Assembly: GCA_900470095.1 (NCBI GenBank) | Contig: UBZM01000010.1 | Location: 114,628 to 178,627 of the forward strand | Direction of reading: 5' to 3' | DNA: 64,000 bases | From: Hyphomicrobiales bacterium | GTDB lineage: Bacteria; Pseudomonadota; Alphaproteobacteria; Rhizobiales; Beijerinckiaceae | Shown here: piece after piece, positions 51,659 to 60,818 of the stretch | How positions within the stretch are numbered: the stretch's first letter is position 1 | Layout of the letters: every line of letters begins with the position of its first letter | The notes under the pieces: generated by a model | The model's database searches: none | What the model was told of the DNA's origin: nothing | Seen by the model: the letters and a program-made list of their open reading frames with translations, nothing else | Position numbers and translations under genes: made by a program

Positions 51659-52570
51659 ATGTCCACCGCACAGCCCGTTGTGCCCGTCCTCGCCCCGTCA
51701 GCCGCGGTTCGCTACGGCACTGCCCGCATAGAGGGCCTCGACATCTTCTATCGGGAGGCCGGACCTCGGGACGCTCCCGCCATCCTGCTGTTGCACGGCT
51801 TTCCGTCCTCATCGCACATGTTCCGCGACCTGCTGCCGCTGCTGGCCAAGGGCTACCGCGTCGTTGCGCCCGATTATCCCGGCTTCGGTCACAGCTCCGC
51901 GCCTTCGCCGAGCGAATTCGCCTACTCCTTCGACAGGCTCGCCGAGGTGATCGACGGCTTCACGGAGCAGGTCGGCCTCACCCGCTATGCGCTCTATATC
52001 CAGGACTATGGCGGTCCGATCGGCTTTCGCCTCGCGCTCAAGCATCCGGAGCACATTCGCGCGCTGATCATTCAGAATGCCGTGGCCAATGCAGGCGCCT
52101 GGAGCGCGGAGGCCCGCCGGGACATGGAGCCGTTCTGGCGCAATTGGACGCCCGATACCGAAAGGCCCTTCCGCGATCTGCTCAAGGCCGGCGGCACGAA
52201 GTTCCAGTACACGCATGGCGCGACCAGATTGGAGCGGCTTTCACCGGATGCCTGGCACCATGACCAGGCCGGGCTGGATCGCCCGGGCAATCAGGACATC
52301 CAGCTGCAGCTTCTGTATGACTATCAGAGCAATTTTGCCGCTTACCCGGCTTGGCAGGCCTATCTCGCCCGGCATCAGCCCCCCGCGCTGATCGTCTGGG
52401 GCAAGAGCGATCCGTTCTTCATGCTGACGGGCGTCGACTATCTGAAGGAGCAGTTGCCGACTGCGGAGGTGCATCTGTTCGATGCCGGACATTTTGCGCT
52501 GGAGACCCATTCCGGCGAGATCGCGGAACGAATCGACGCCTTCATGAAGCGACTGCCGAAGGCCGAGTGA
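51659..52570 (+). CDS. Alpha/beta hydrolase with Asp nucleophile (dehalogenase/epoxide hydrolase group)
   Basis: A 303-residue alpha/beta-fold hydrolase. The nucleophile elbow reads YIQDYGGPIGFRLAL, with Asp where esterases have Ser; this places it with haloalkane dehalogenases and epoxide hydrolases. The oxyanion HGFPSSSHMFRDLLPLL and PDYPGFGHSSAP are also typical, the acid residue is in IVWGKSDPFF, and the catalytic His is in FDAGHFALETH. A cap domain lies between (about 135-225), with Trp residues (WRNWTP) as in this group. No signal peptide, so cytoplasmic. It is divergent from the CGNR regulator and is probably controlled by it. Substrate unknown. Confidence 0.88.
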   Translation: MSTAQPVVPVLAPSAAVRYGTARIEGLDIFYREAGPRDAPAILLLHGFPSSSHMFRDLLPLLAKGYRVVAPDYPGFGHSSAPSPSEFAYSFDRLAEVIDGFTEQVGLTRYALYIQDYGGPIGFRLALKHPEHIRALIIQNAVANAGAWSAEARRDMEPFWRNWTPDTERPFRDLLKAGGTKFQYTHGATRLERLSPDAWHHDQAGLDRPGNQDIQLQLLYDYQSNFAAYPAWQAYLARHQPPALIVWGKSDPFFMLTGVDYLKEQLPTAEVHLFDAGHFALETHSGEIAERIDAFMKRLPKAE

Positions 52571-52586
52571 GCGCCTGATTGAATCG

Positions 52587-52623
52587 AAAGGGCCGCCGGC
52601 GATTATTCGCCGCGGCCCCTTTT
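52587..52623. terminator. Bidirectional terminator
   Basis: AAAGGGCCGCCGGCG (starting 52587) and CGCCGCGGCCCCTTTT (ending 52623) pair with one bulge around ATTATT, with A and T tracts on both sides. It separates the convergent hydrolase and NDUFA12-like genes. Confidence 0.8.
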
Positions 52624-52642
52624 CAAACCGTCCGTTCAGGCG

Positions 52643-53053
52643 TCAGCGCCCGGGCGTCCAGGCCTCGTAATCGCCGGTTGCTGGTGGCCGCTCGCCTTCG
52701 GCCAGGGTCGAGCCCTGAGGACGATAGGCCTGCGCCGTTCCCGTCCAGTTCTGCTGATGCGGCTTCTGCCACTCGCGCGGCTGATAGCTCTCCTCGGAGG
52801 GAGCGATATCGACGGTGTGATGCAGCCAGCCATTCCAGCCAGCCGGAATGGTCGAAGCTTCAGCCGGGCCGTTATAGACCACCCAGCGCCGCTGCAGGCC
52901 CAGCGCCTTGTCCTTCACCCCACCCTTGGTGCGGTAATAGGTATTGCCGAATTCGTCCTGGCCGACCTTCTCGCCGAAGCGCCAGGTGTGGAAGCGCGTG
53001 CCAATGGTCTGGCCGTTCCACCAGGTAAAGATCTGCAGCAACGTTTGCTTCAT
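52643..53053 (-). CDS. NDUFA12-family NADH:ubiquinone oxidoreductase accessory subunit
   Basis: A 136-residue homologue of the mitochondrial Complex I 17.2-kDa (NDUFA12/B17.2) subunit, found in alphaproteobacteria as an accessory subunit at the NADH dehydrogenase arm. The family core is present: IFTWWNGQTIGTRFHTWRFG, VGQDEFGNTYYRTKGG, QRRWVVYNGPAEASTIPAGW, HHTVDIAPSEE and a C-terminal WQKPHQQNWTGTAQAYRPQG. The start at 53053 (MKQTLLQIFTWW) is the family start; the longer frame upstream is not conserved-looking. It is an orphan relative to the nuo operon, which is usual for this family. Confidence 0.93.
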   Translation of the reverse strand: MKQTLLQIFTWWNGQTIGTRFHTWRFGEKVGQDEFGNTYYRTKGGVKDKALGLQRRWVVYNGPAEASTIPAGWNGWLHHTVDIAPSEESYQPREWQKPHQQNWTGTAQAYRPQGSTLAEGERPPATGDYEAWTPGR

Positions 53054-53786
53054 GGCTCTCGTCCGCCCGGTCCGCGTCGCGCGACTTATGGCGAGAGCAT
53101 CCGGCCCTGTCCAGCCCGCAGGAGGATTCACGGCAGTTTCGTCGGAAGGGCGCGTCGCCGGAAGGCGCGCCACCATGATTCGGCCACCTTGCGAACACGC
53201 TCCAGGCACGGTTCGAAACGCGAAGATTACCTGTCTCCAGGCACTTGGCGCAGGCTCTGCAGATGGCGCTTGCGATGGTCAGGCGGGACGGGCCCATTCA
53301 CCCATGGTCAACCATGACTGCCGCGAATTTTATGCTTTCCGCCGCCTGCGAGATCGTCCACCCTTCGCCCAGGCGTACCGATTCCGCTCGTGATTCCGGG
53401 TGCTTAGCTGGCGGCTTGAAACTTATCCCCAGAACACACAGATACATACAAGATGTCGTGTCCACAGGGTTTGCGGCGCACTAATCCTTGACGGACCACC
53501 CCAGTCGGGACTAGTTTTTGTCAGTCGCGTGACGGCTGGCGGAGACGCCTTCGACACCCGCGAGAGAGTTCCCGGACGGGTCGAGGTGATCACCGCGTGG
53601 CATGCCATCCCTGGCGGCGGCGAACGGTGGCGTACGGTCTGTCTGGTGGCGTCCGGAGTACCGACGGCGGGAAACACCGCTGCGGAATCCAGGGGCATCA
53701 AACCGAGTTGGGCTGACATCAGGAGCCGGTGATCAACCGGCCGCGCGGGGCATTTTCGCCCGCGGCATGCATTGGGGACCAAGATC
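53054..53786. other. Long leader/intergenic region before nrdJ
   Basis: No convincing gene is seen in this 733-bp gap. A possible promoter is TTGACG (53488-53493) with TAGTTT (53512-53517), spacer 18. Two sequences near a DnaA box occur at 53423-53431 (TTATCCCCA, 8 of 9) and 53458-53466 (GTGTCCACA, 7 of 9). GGTGGCGTNCGG is repeated at 53626 and 53645. A GC-rich imperfect hairpin lies at about 53740-53765, just before the ribosome site. No cobalamin riboswitch box or NrdR box was recognised. Confidence 0.4.
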
Positions 53787-56700
53787 ATGCGCATCGAGCG
53801 CCGCTACACCACCACCGGACAGTCGCCCTACGCCGCGATTCCCTTCCGTTCGGCTGTCAGCGAGATCCGCAATCCTGACGGCTCGATCGTCTTCCGTCTC
53901 GAAGGCATCGAGGTTCCCGAGGCCTGGTCCCAGGTGGCGAGCGATGTGCTCGCGCAAAAGTACTTCCGCAAGGCGGGCGTGCCGGCAGCGCTGAAGCGTG
54001 TCGAGGAGAACGAGGTTCCCTCCTTCCTCTGGCGCTCTGTTCCCGACGAGGCGGCGCTTGCCCAACTCCCGGAGAGCGAGCGCTACGTCTCCGAGATTTC
54101 CTCCAAGCAGGTCTTTGACCGCCTCGCCGGCTGCTGGACCTATTGGGGCTGGAAGGGCGGCTATTTCTCCTCGGAAGAAGATGCCGCGGCCTTCCATGAC
54201 GAGTTGCGCTTCATGCTCGCCACCCAGCGCGTCGCCCCGAACTCGCCGCAATGGTTCAATACCGGCCTGCACTGGGCCTATGGCATTGACGGCCCCGGCC
54301 AGGGCCATTTTTACGTCGACTTCAAGACCGGCAAGCTGGTGAAGTCGAAGTCGAGCTACGAGCATCCGCAGCCGCATGCCTGCTTCATCCAGGGCGTGGC
54401 CGACGATCTCGTCAACGAAGGCGGTATCATGGACCTCTGGGTCCGCGAGGCGCGCCTGTTCAAATATGGTTCCGGCACCGGCTCGAACTTCTCGATGTTG
54501 CGTGGCGAAGGCGAGAAGCTCGCCGGCGGTGGCCGCTCCTCCGGCCTTATGTCCTTCCTCAAGATCGGTGATCGCGCCGCGGGCGCCATCAAATCGGGCG
54601 GAACGACGCGCCGCGCCGCCAAGATGGTCGTGGTCGATGTCGATCACCCCGATATCGAGACCTATATCGACTGGAAGGTGCGCGAGGAGCAGAAGGTCGC
54701 TGCGCTCGTCACCGGCTCGAAAATCGTCCAGAAGCACATGAAGGCCGTGATGAAGGCCTGCGTGAATTGCGAAGGCGACGGCGATTCCTGCTTCGACCCC
54801 GAGAAGAACCCGGCCTTGAAGCGCGAGGTCAAGCTCGCTCGCAAGGCGATGGTGCCGGACAACTATATCAAGCGCGTCATCCAATTCGCCCGCCAGGGCT
54901 ATACCGACATCCAGTTCGACATCTACGACACCGACTGGGATTCGGAAGCCTATCTCACTGTCTCCGGCCAGAACTCGAACAACTCGGTCTCGCTGACCGA
55001 CGACTTCCTGCGCGCGGTGGAAGCGGATGCGGACTGGAACCTCACCGCCCGCACCACCGGCAAGGTCCTGAAGACGCTGAAGGCTCGCGATCTCTGGGAG
55101 AAGATCGGCTATGCCGCCTGGGCGAGCGCCGATCCCGGCCTGCACTTCAACACCACGATGAACGACTGGCATACCTGCCCGGCCTCGGGACGCATCCGGG
55201 CCTCGAACCCGTGCTCGGAATACATGTTCCTCGACGACACCGCCTGCAATCTGGCCTCCGCCAATCTGCTGCAGTTCTACGACCGCGAGACCAAGAGCTT
55301 CGACGTCGCCGCCTATGAGCATCTCTGCCGGCTCTGGACCGTCGTGCTCGAAATCTCGGTGACGATGGCGCAGTTCCCGAGCCGCGAGATCGCCGAGCTG
55401 TCCTACGAGTTCCGCACGCTCGGCCTCGGCTATGCCAATATCGGCGGCTTGCTGATGACCATGGGCCTTGGCTATGATTCCGAGGAAGGCCGCGCGCTTG
55501 CCGGCGCCCTCACCGCGATCATGACCGGCGTCTCCTACGCGACCTCGGCCGAAATGGCGGGCGAGCTTGGCCCCTTCCCCGGATACAAGAAGAACGCCAG
55601 CCACATGCTGCGCGTCATTCGCAACCACCGCACCGCCGCGCATGGGCAGGCCTCCGGCTATGAAGGCCTGCAGGTCACGCCGGTGCCGCTCGACCATGGC
55701 ACGCTCGCCCGCCTCGGCGGTTCCAGCGCCACCATGTCGGAACGCGCCCGCGCCGTCTGGGACGAGGCCCTCTCCCTCGGCAAGATGTACGGCTATCGCA
55801 ATGCTCAGACGACGGTGATCGCGCCGACCGGCACGATCGGCCTCGTCATGGACTGCGACACCACCGGCATCGAGCCCGATTTCGCGCTGGTGAAGTTCAA
55901 GAAGCTTGCCGGCGGCGGCTACTTCAAGATCATCAACCGCGCCGTTCCCGACGCGCTGCGCTCGCTCGGCTATCGCGAGGCCGAGATCGCCGAGATCGAG
56001 GCCTATGCCGTCGGCCATGGCTCGCTTGCCCAGGCGCCCGGCATCAATCACGGCTCGCTTCGGGCCAAAGGCTTCCCGCAGGCCAAGATCGACGCCGTCG
56101 AGAAGGACCTGAAGGCCGCTTTCGACATCAAGTTCGTCTTCAACAAGTGGACGCTGGGCGAGGACTTCCTCGTCAATGAGCTCAAGGTCCCGGTCGAGAA
56201 GCTGAACGATATGTCGTTCGAGCTCCTGCCCTTCCTTGGCTTCTCGAAGGCCGAGATCGAGGCCGCCAATGTCCATGTCTGCGGAGCGATGACGCTGGAA
56301 GGCGCGCCGCACCTCAAGCTCGAGCATTACAACGTCTTCGACTGCGCCAATCCGTGCGGGCGCATCGGCAAGCGCTATCTCTCGGTCGAGAGCCACATTC
56401 GCATGATGGCGGCGGCGCAGCCCTTCATCTCGGGCGCGATCTCGAAGACCATCAACATGCCGAACGACGCCACCGTCGAGGACTGCAAAAGCGCCTATCT
56501 GCTCTCCTGGAAGCTGGCCCTGAAGGCGAACGCCCTCTACCGCGACGGCTCGAAGCTATCGCAGCCGCTGAACTCGGCCCTGATCTCGGACGAGGATGAC
56601 GACGCCGAGGACGCGGTCGAGTCGCTGCACCAGCAGCCGATGGCGGCGCGCGCCACCCATGTCGCCGAGAAGATCGTCGAGCGCATCGTCGAACGGATCG

Positions 56701-57515
56701 AACGCAAGCGCGAACGCGAGAAGATGCCGGACCGTCGCACCGGCTATATCCAGAAAGCCGTCGTCGGCGGGCACAAGGTCTACCTGCACACCGGCGAATA
56801 CTCGGACGGACGCCTCGGCGAGATCTTCATCGACATGCACAAGGAGGGCGCTGCCTTCCGGGCGATGATGAACAACTTTGCGATCGCGGTTTCGCTCGGC
56901 CTGCAATACGGCGTGCCGCTGGAAGAATATGTCGAGGCCTTCACCTTCACGCGCTTCGAGCCCTCGGGCTTCGTGCAGGGCAACCAGTCGATCAAGAACG
57001 CCACCTCGATCCTCGACTACGTCTTCCGCGAGCTGGCGATCAGCTATCTCTCGCGCAACGACCTCGCCCATGTCGACCCGAGTGAGATCGGCCATGACGT
57101 GATCGGCGGCGGCGTCGGCCAGGACAAGGCGCCGGATGCAATCGGTCCGATCACCTCGACCCCGCTGGCCTCGACCGGATTCCGTCGTGGCAAGCCGATC
57201 AACCTGCTTGCCATCCAGGGCGGAATCGTCCACGAGGCCGTCGCCCGCAGCAGCAGCAACGTCACCTCCTTCGCCACCGCAGGTGCGACCGCGCTGAAGC
57301 CGGACGCCGAAGAAGAGGCCGTGGGCGAAGCCGAACTGGCAAAGCTCGGCTTCGCGGCCCCCGCCGGCCAGCCGACCGCCTCGGAACGGCGCGCCGAAGC
57401 GATCATGAAGGGCTATGTCGGCGACTCCTGCGGCGAGTGCGGCAACTTCACACTGGTCCGCAACGGCACCTGCCTGAAGTGCAACACCTGCGGTTCTACA
57501 ACCGGCTGCTCATGA
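53787..57515 (+). CDS. nrdJ: Vitamin B12-dependent (class II) ribonucleotide reductase
   Basis: NrdJ (1242 aa) reduces ribonucleotides to deoxyribonucleotides using adenosylcobalamin, independent of oxygen. The catalytic barrel has [17 protein letters not shown], the HACFIQGV first active-site Cys, [16 protein letters not shown] (loop 1 region), the [15 protein letters not shown] motif with catalytic Asn-Cys-Glu, and [25 protein letters not shown] long insertion and the C-terminal redox tail with [18 protein letters not shown] (four-Cys zinc-type finger, then [11 protein letters not shown]) are typical of the large alphaproteobacterial form. ATG 53787 is preferred over a TTG five codons earlier. 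It implies cobalamin dependence for DNA synthesis. Confidence 0.96.
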   Translation: MRIERRYTTTGQSPYAAIPFRSAVSEIRNPDGSIVFRLEGIEVPEAWSQVASDVLAQKYFRKAGVPAALKRVEENEVPSFLWRSVPDEAALAQLPESERYVSEISSKQVFDRLAGCWTYWGWKGGYFSSEEDAAAFHDELRFMLATQRVAPNSPQWFNTGLHWAYGIDGPGQGHFYVDFKTGKLVKSKSSYEHPQPHACFIQGVADDLVNEGGIMDLWVREARLFKYGSGTGSNFSMLRGEGEKLAGGGRSSGLMSFLKIGDRAAGAIKSGGTTRRAAKMVVVDVDHPDIETYIDWKVREEQKVAALVTGSKIVQKHMKAVMKACVNCEGDGDSCFDPEKNPALKREVKLARKAMVPDNYIKRVIQFARQGYTDIQFDIYDTDWDSEAYLTVSGQNSNNSVSLTDDFLRAVEADADWNLTARTTGKVLKTLKARDLWEKIGYAAWASADPGLHFNTTMNDWHTCPASGRIRASNPCSEYMFLDDTACNLASANLLQFYDRETKSFDVAAYEHLCRLWTVVLEISVTMAQFPSREIAELSYEFRTLGLGYANIGGLLMTMGLGYDSEEGRALAGALTAIMTGVSYATSAEMAGELGPFPGYKKNASHMLRVIRNHRTAAHGQASGYEGLQVTPVPLDHGTLARLGGSSATMSERARAVWDEALSLGKMYGYRNAQTTVIAPTGTIGLVMDCDTTGIEPDFALVKFKKLAGGGYFKIINRAVPDALRSLGYREAEIAEIEAYAVGHGSLAQAPGINHGSLRAKGFPQAKIDAVEKDLKAAFDIKFVFNKWTLGEDFLVNELKVPVEKLNDMSFELLPFLGFSKAEIEAANVHVCGAMTLEGAPHLKLEHYNVFDCANPCGRIGKRYLSVESHIRMMAAAQPFISGAISKTINMPNDATVEDCKSAYLLSWKLALKANALYRDGSKLSQPLNSALISDEDDDAEDAVESLHQQPMAARATHVAEKIVERIVERIERKREREKMPDRRTGYIQKAVVGGHKVYLHTGEYSDGRLGEIFIDMHKEGAAFRAMMNNFAIAVSLGLQYGVPLEEYVEAFTFTRFEPSGFVQGNQSIKNATSILDYVFRELAISYLSRNDLAHVDPSEIGHDVIGGGVGQDKAPDAIGPITSTPLASTGFRRGKPINLLAIQGGIVHEAVARSSSNVTSFATAGATALKPDAEEEAVGEAELAKLGFAAPAGQPTASERRAEAIMKGYVGDSCGECGNFTLVRNGTCLKCNTCGSTTGCS

Positions 57516-57656
57516 TTATTCCGGCCGGTCGTGTATTGTAGGCGCTCCTGAGGTTTGGTCAGTTTTCACCTAAGGTGCGCCTCATTGTGAGCGGAAGTCC
57601 GCCGCACCCATTAAATCCCCTGCCGCCTAGTCGCGGCGGGACCTCAGGCCCGGAAA

Positions 57657-57845
57657 ATGGCTTTCGCAAACCTCCGTCCCAAACCGAGGGCGATCGCTCC
57701 GGGGCTTCGGCACCGTCAGGGGAGTCGTAGGTCGTTGGAGAGGGAACGGGTTGATGCTGCCGGGGATCTGCTGAAGAGCGTGATCCCGCGCGAGAGTTTC
57801 CGAACTCCGGAAGTTCTAGAGGCCTTCTCAATCGCTAACGAATAG
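57657..57845 (+). CDS. Possible small ORF, unknown
   Basis: A 62-residue frame in the loose region after nrdJ. The N-terminal half is basic and featureless; the C-terminal half (RVDAAGDLLKSVIPRESFRTP and onward) looks more protein-like. No strong ribosome site. Its end overlaps the end of the small minus-strand frame at 57828 by 18 bases. It may be a remnant rather than a working gene. Confidence 0.25.
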   Translation: MAFANLRPKPRAIAPGLRHRQGSRRSLERERVDAAGDLLKSVIPRESFRTPEVLEAFSIANE

Positions 57846-57986
57846 CGTGAACGGCACCTCGTTGCCATGAGGCAGATCCGAGCCCAGCTCGCGGCTACGA
57901 ATCGTGCACTCGAAACCGGCGGTGTCACGGCCGCGCACCTCAAGCGCATGCCAGCAATCCGAAGGAAACTTCGGAGATTGAACCAT
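57828..57986 (-). CDS. Possible small ORF, unknown
   Basis: A 52-residue frame starting MVQSPKFPSDCWHALEV, with GGAAAG just before the ATG at 57986. It contains balanced polar and hydrophobic residues and two Cys (SDCWH, FECTIRS), unlike typical antisense shadows. A longer version from 58085 is open but runs into the LuxR remnant. Convergent with the small frame at 57657. No family recognised; weak support. Confidence 0.3.
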   Translation of the reverse strand: MVQSPKFPSDCWHALEVRGRDTAGFECTIRSRELGSDLPHGNEVPFTLFVSD

Positions 57987-58129
57987 AAGCTTTCCGCGAT
58001 ACAGGACCTCGGCGCATGAACCGCAGCACGACGGTCGCATCAAACGCTGGCTGTCGCGGAGGGCCGATCTCGGGATGTCCGCCATAACAGAAGGCAGGAT
58101 GAGTTGCGCACGAGAATTCGCGACGAGTT

Positions 58130-58210
58130 GGATTTAGCCGCCTCGTCATGGGTATGGACCGTCTTCGGCGACAGGCCCAGGATCATGCCGATCTGCGGAT
58201 CGCTGCGACC
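58130..58210 (-). pseudogene. LuxR-type helix-turn-helix remnant
   Basis: Minus-strand translation gives GRSDPQIGMILGLSPKTVHT followed by HDEAAKS, the recognition core of a LuxR/GerE helix-turn-helix. The upstream part that should precede it is absent: the sequence runs into the M20 gene's ribosome site. Downstream a LuxR-like continuation (ANSRAQLI, 58121-58098) appears in a different frame, implying a frameshift. There is no start codon or full domain, so this is a fossil of a regulator. Confidence 0.6.
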
Positions 58211-58243
58211 CGCTCGTCCTCGCCGGAAACGTTGGAGGGAGTC

Positions 58244-59524
58244 ATGGCCGAGCATACCTCTTCCGGAACCGCATCCGTTGTCCTGACCGAGTTGAACAAA
58301 CTGCTGCCCGATCTTGAGGCGCTCTATAAGGACGTCCACGCCCATCCCGAATTGTCGATGCAGGAAACGCGAACCGCGAGTATCGCCGCCGACAAGCTCA
58401 AGAAGGCCGGCTTCGAGGTGGCGACCGGCGTCGGCAAGACGGGCGTGGTCGGATTGCTTCGCAACGGCGAGGGGCCGACGGTCATGCTCCGCGCCGACAT
58501 GGATGCGCTGCCCATCGCGGAGAATACCGGCCTTTCCTACGCCAGCAAGGTCATGGCGACGGACGCTGAGGGCAACACCGTCCCCGTGGGCCATATGTGC
58601 GGACATGACATGCACGTCGCCTGGCTGGTCGGCGCCGCGACATTGCTGTCACAGGCGCGCGATGCCTGGAAGGGCACCCTGATGGCCGTCTTCCAGCCGG
58701 GAGAGGAAACCGCCCAAGGCGCCCAGGCCATGATCGACGATGGCCTGCTGAAGCGCTTCCCGCAGCCCGATGTTGTGCTTGGCCAGCACGTCATGGTCGG
58801 TCCCTCCGGTTCCGTCGCCGGCAGCGCCGGGCCGATCACGTCCGCTGCGGACAGCCTGCAAATCCGCCTGTTCGGCCGCGGCGCGCACGGCTCGATGCCG
58901 CAGGCCAGCATCGATCCCGTCGTCATGGCGGCCTCCGTCGTGCTGCGGCTCCAGACTGTCGTATCCCGCGAGGTTGCCGCCAATGACGCGGCGGTGGTGA
59001 CGGTCGGCGTGTTGCAGGCCGGCACCAAGGAGAACGTCATTCCCGACGACGCCGTCATCAAGCTCAATGTGCGTACGTTCGACGAAGGCGTGCGCAAGCA
59101 TGTGCTCGCCGCCATCGAGCGGATCGTCAATGCCGAGGCCGAAGCCTCCGGCGCGCCGCGCAAACCAGAGATCACGCCGCTCGACCGCTATCCGCTGAAC
59201 GTCAACGACGAAACCGCCAGCAACCGCATTGCCGCAGCGTTTCGCGGCCATTTTTCGCCCGACCGGGTGAAGCACACCGGTCCCGCGCCGGCGAGCGAGG
59301 ATTTCGGCTGCTTCGGCACCGCCTGGCAGGCGCCGTCGGTGTTCTGGTTCGTGGGCGGCAACGATCCCAAGGTCTATGCCGAGGCTAAGGCGGCCGGCAA
59401 GCTGAACGAACTGCCGGTCAATCACAGCCCTCAATTCGCGCCGGTCCTACATCCCACGCTGGCAACCGGCATCGAAGCGCTGGTCGTCGGAGCGGTGGCC
59501 TGGCTCGGCGCGAATACAAAGTGA
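58244..59524 (+). CDS. M20 family amidohydrolase (hippurate-hydrolase type)
   Basis: A zinc- or manganese-dependent M20D amidohydrolase (426 aa), a family that removes N-acyl groups from amino acids (hippurate, N-acetyl amino acids, IAA conjugates). It shows HAHPELSMQETRTASIAADKL near the start, RADMDALPI, the metal-binding GHMCGHDMHVAWLVGAA (Cys and His ligands), FQPGEETAQGAQAMIDDG with the catalytic Glu pair, GRGAHGSMPQASIDP from the lid domain with its His, and a C-terminal HSPQFAPVLHPTL with the last metal-ligand His. GGAGGGA precedes the ATG at 58244. No signal peptide. Physiological substrate unknown. Confidence 0.92.
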   Translation: MAEHTSSGTASVVLTELNKLLPDLEALYKDVHAHPELSMQETRTASIAADKLKKAGFEVATGVGKTGVVGLLRNGEGPTVMLRADMDALPIAENTGLSYASKVMATDAEGNTVPVGHMCGHDMHVAWLVGAATLLSQARDAWKGTLMAVFQPGEETAQGAQAMIDDGLLKRFPQPDVVLGQHVMVGPSGSVAGSAGPITSAADSLQIRLFGRGAHGSMPQASIDPVVMAASVVLRLQTVVSREVAANDAAVVTVGVLQAGTKENVIPDDAVIKLNVRTFDEGVRKHVLAAIERIVNAEAEASGAPRKPEITPLDRYPLNVNDETASNRIAAAFRGHFSPDRVKHTGPAPASEDFGCFGTAWQAPSVFWFVGGNDPKVYAEAKAAGKLNELPVNHSPQFAPVLHPTLATGIEALVVGAVAWLGANTK

Positions 59525-59615
59525 ACTGTTCTCACGATTGCATCGGACATTAGGTTCGTTTGAATGCTGTCACGTGCAGCTGGCCCGATGCGGTTGGTTT
59601 TCGCGGGGTGCCGTC

Positions 59616-60278
59616 ATGATCACCATCGAAACCTTCGTGCAAGTTCTCGACCTGGGCGGCACCTTCGTTTTTGCGATCAGCGGGGCAGTTGCCGCGGTCA
59701 ATCGCCGTCTCGACATTTTCGGTACCCTGGTCCTGTCGTTCGTGACGGGGAATTTTGGGGGGATCACTCGCGATGTGCTGATCGGCGCGGTGCCGCCGGC
59801 TGCCTTGATCGACGGGCGATATTTACTGGTTTCAGTCCTCGCCGGGCTCATCACGTTCTTCTGGTATACTGGCGTCGACAGGCTGCGTAACCCCGTGCTC
59901 CTGTTTGACGCCGTGGGCCTTTCGTTTTTCGCAGTCATCGGTGCGCACAAGGCGATCGAGTTCGGACTGAGCCCGGCCATGTCTGCGCTCCTGGGCATGC
60001 TGACCGGAATCGGCGGCGGCATGACGCGGGACGTCCTTCTTGCTGAGATTCCTCAGGTGCTGCGATCGGATATCTATGCCGTTGCGGCGTTTGCCGGCGC
60101 GTCCATCGTTGTCTCCGGTAATCGGATTGGGGTTTCCTACGGCGTCTCCGCCTTGGGCGGAGCGGCTTTGTGCTTCGGGCTTCGCTTCATGGCGATCAGA
60201 CATGGTTGGCGTTTGCCGATCGCTCATCTCTCCGCGCGAGGACGCGCTGCTGCTTCGGAGGATGAGAGCGGGCCGTAG
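59616..60278 (+). CDS. TRIC-family trimeric cation channel (YicG/UPF0126)
   Basis: A 220-residue inner-membrane protein with seven predicted spans built as two three-span repeats plus one. Each repeat contains the family loop: GNFGGITRDVLIG (about 45-57) and GIGGGMTRDVLLAE (about 130-143), and each repeat begins with a DxxGxxxFAxxG-type helix (LDLGGTFVFAISGAVAA and LFDAVGLSFFAVIGAHKA). Bacterial TRIC homologues form trimers conducting monovalent cations; some related YicG/YadS proteins have been linked to glycine use. GGGGTG lies six bases upstream of the ATG at 59616. The gene is close to M20 but 91 bp away, so cotranscription is uncertain. Confidence 0.9.
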   Translation: MITIETFVQVLDLGGTFVFAISGAVAAVNRRLDIFGTLVLSFVTGNFGGITRDVLIGAVPPAALIDGRYLLVSVLAGLITFFWYTGVDRLRNPVLLFDAVGLSFFAVIGAHKAIEFGLSPAMSALLGMLTGIGGGMTRDVLLAEIPQVLRSDIYAVAAFAGASIVVSGNRIGVSYGVSALGGAALCFGLRFMAIRHGWRLPIAHLSARGRAAASEDESGP

Positions 60279-60459
60279 GTTTGCTGTCGCAGAGGGTGCT
60301 TTTTTGGACAGACGGCCTACCCGCGAGCGCGAGGATGTCCGCCTCGTCTCCAGAGCGAATGGACGGGCCCCTGATCGTCGGAGGGGAGGACCACAGGACC
60401 GGTGAGAGGGATGAGGGTCGCCGTGCAGCACGATGGCGGGCCTGATGAACCTCGCCTAG

Positions 60460-60561
60460 CCCGCCGAACTGACGACGACCTATGTGATGCTGGCCGATCC
60501 GCGTTCGAGCCACGTCTCGGGGGCCACCATTGCTGTGACCGGCGGTCATCCGATCATCTGA
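60460..60561 (+). pseudogene. C-terminal remnant of a short-chain dehydrogenase (SDR)
   Basis: Reading from just after a TAG at 60457-60459, the frame gives PAELTTTYVMLADPRSSHVS, then GATIAVTGGHPII and a stop. This is the standard C-terminus of SDR oxidoreductases of the YghA/general-stress type (PAELAxxYVxLAxxxSSYVxG pattern). The cofactor-binding and catalytic parts are absent upstream, so it is a fossil. The opposite-strand gene at 60573 begins just beyond it. Confidence 0.65.
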
Positions 60562-60572
60562 CTGAGACCGGC

Positions 60573-60818
60573 TCAGTCCTTCTTGAGCTTCCCGAGATTG
60601 CCCGGCAGCCCGGAGAAGGGAAGATCGTCCGGCGTGAGCAAGCTGTGGGACGGGTCCGATCCGTGACTGTTCTCGTCCTCGTGCGCCTCATTCCAGCGGC
60701 GGATCTCGGCGGTGAGCTGACGGAACTCGGCTGCCTGCGGAGATCCTTCGGGCGCATCGCTCAACGCGGCGGCGCGCTGTACGGCAGCCTCATATTCCTC
60801 GTGGTTTCTGAGCGTCAT
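60573..60818 (-). CDS. Small protein with HigA-N-terminus-like segment
   Basis: An 81-residue protein. Residues 4-45 (HEEYEAAVQRAAALSDAPEG and SPQAAEFRQLTAEIRRWNEAH) resemble the N-terminal dimerisation segment that precedes the helix-turn-helix in HigA-type antitoxins, but no helix-turn-helix follows; the C-terminal half is polar and disordered (ENSHGSDPSHSL, PFSGLPGNLGKLKKD). It overlaps the preceding gene by four bases (ATGA), a hallmark of translational coupling, and both follow DUF892 in the same direction. It is a conserved-looking small protein of unknown role; the HigA likeness is weak and I would not call it an antitoxin. Confidence 0.6.
   Translation of the reverse strand: MTLRNHEEYEAAVQRAAALSDAPEGSPQAAEFRQLTAEIRRWNEAHEDENSHGSDPSHSLLTPDDLPFSGLPGNLGKLKKD

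Noticed and set aside
53054..53786. Cobalamin riboswitch before nrdJ
   Set aside because: No B12-box-like sequence or expected core elements could be found by eye.
53733..56396. 887-codon open frame antisense to nrdJ
   Set aside because: It mirrors the codon structure of nrdJ in GC-rich DNA; its product is Asp/Gly/His-rich with no domain, while nrdJ is intact and conserved.
57547..57648. Inverted repeat CCTGAGGT/ACCTCAGG enclosing about 85 bp after nrdJ
   Set aside because: Eight-base arms at this distance can occur by chance, and nothing inside suggests an element or RNA gene.
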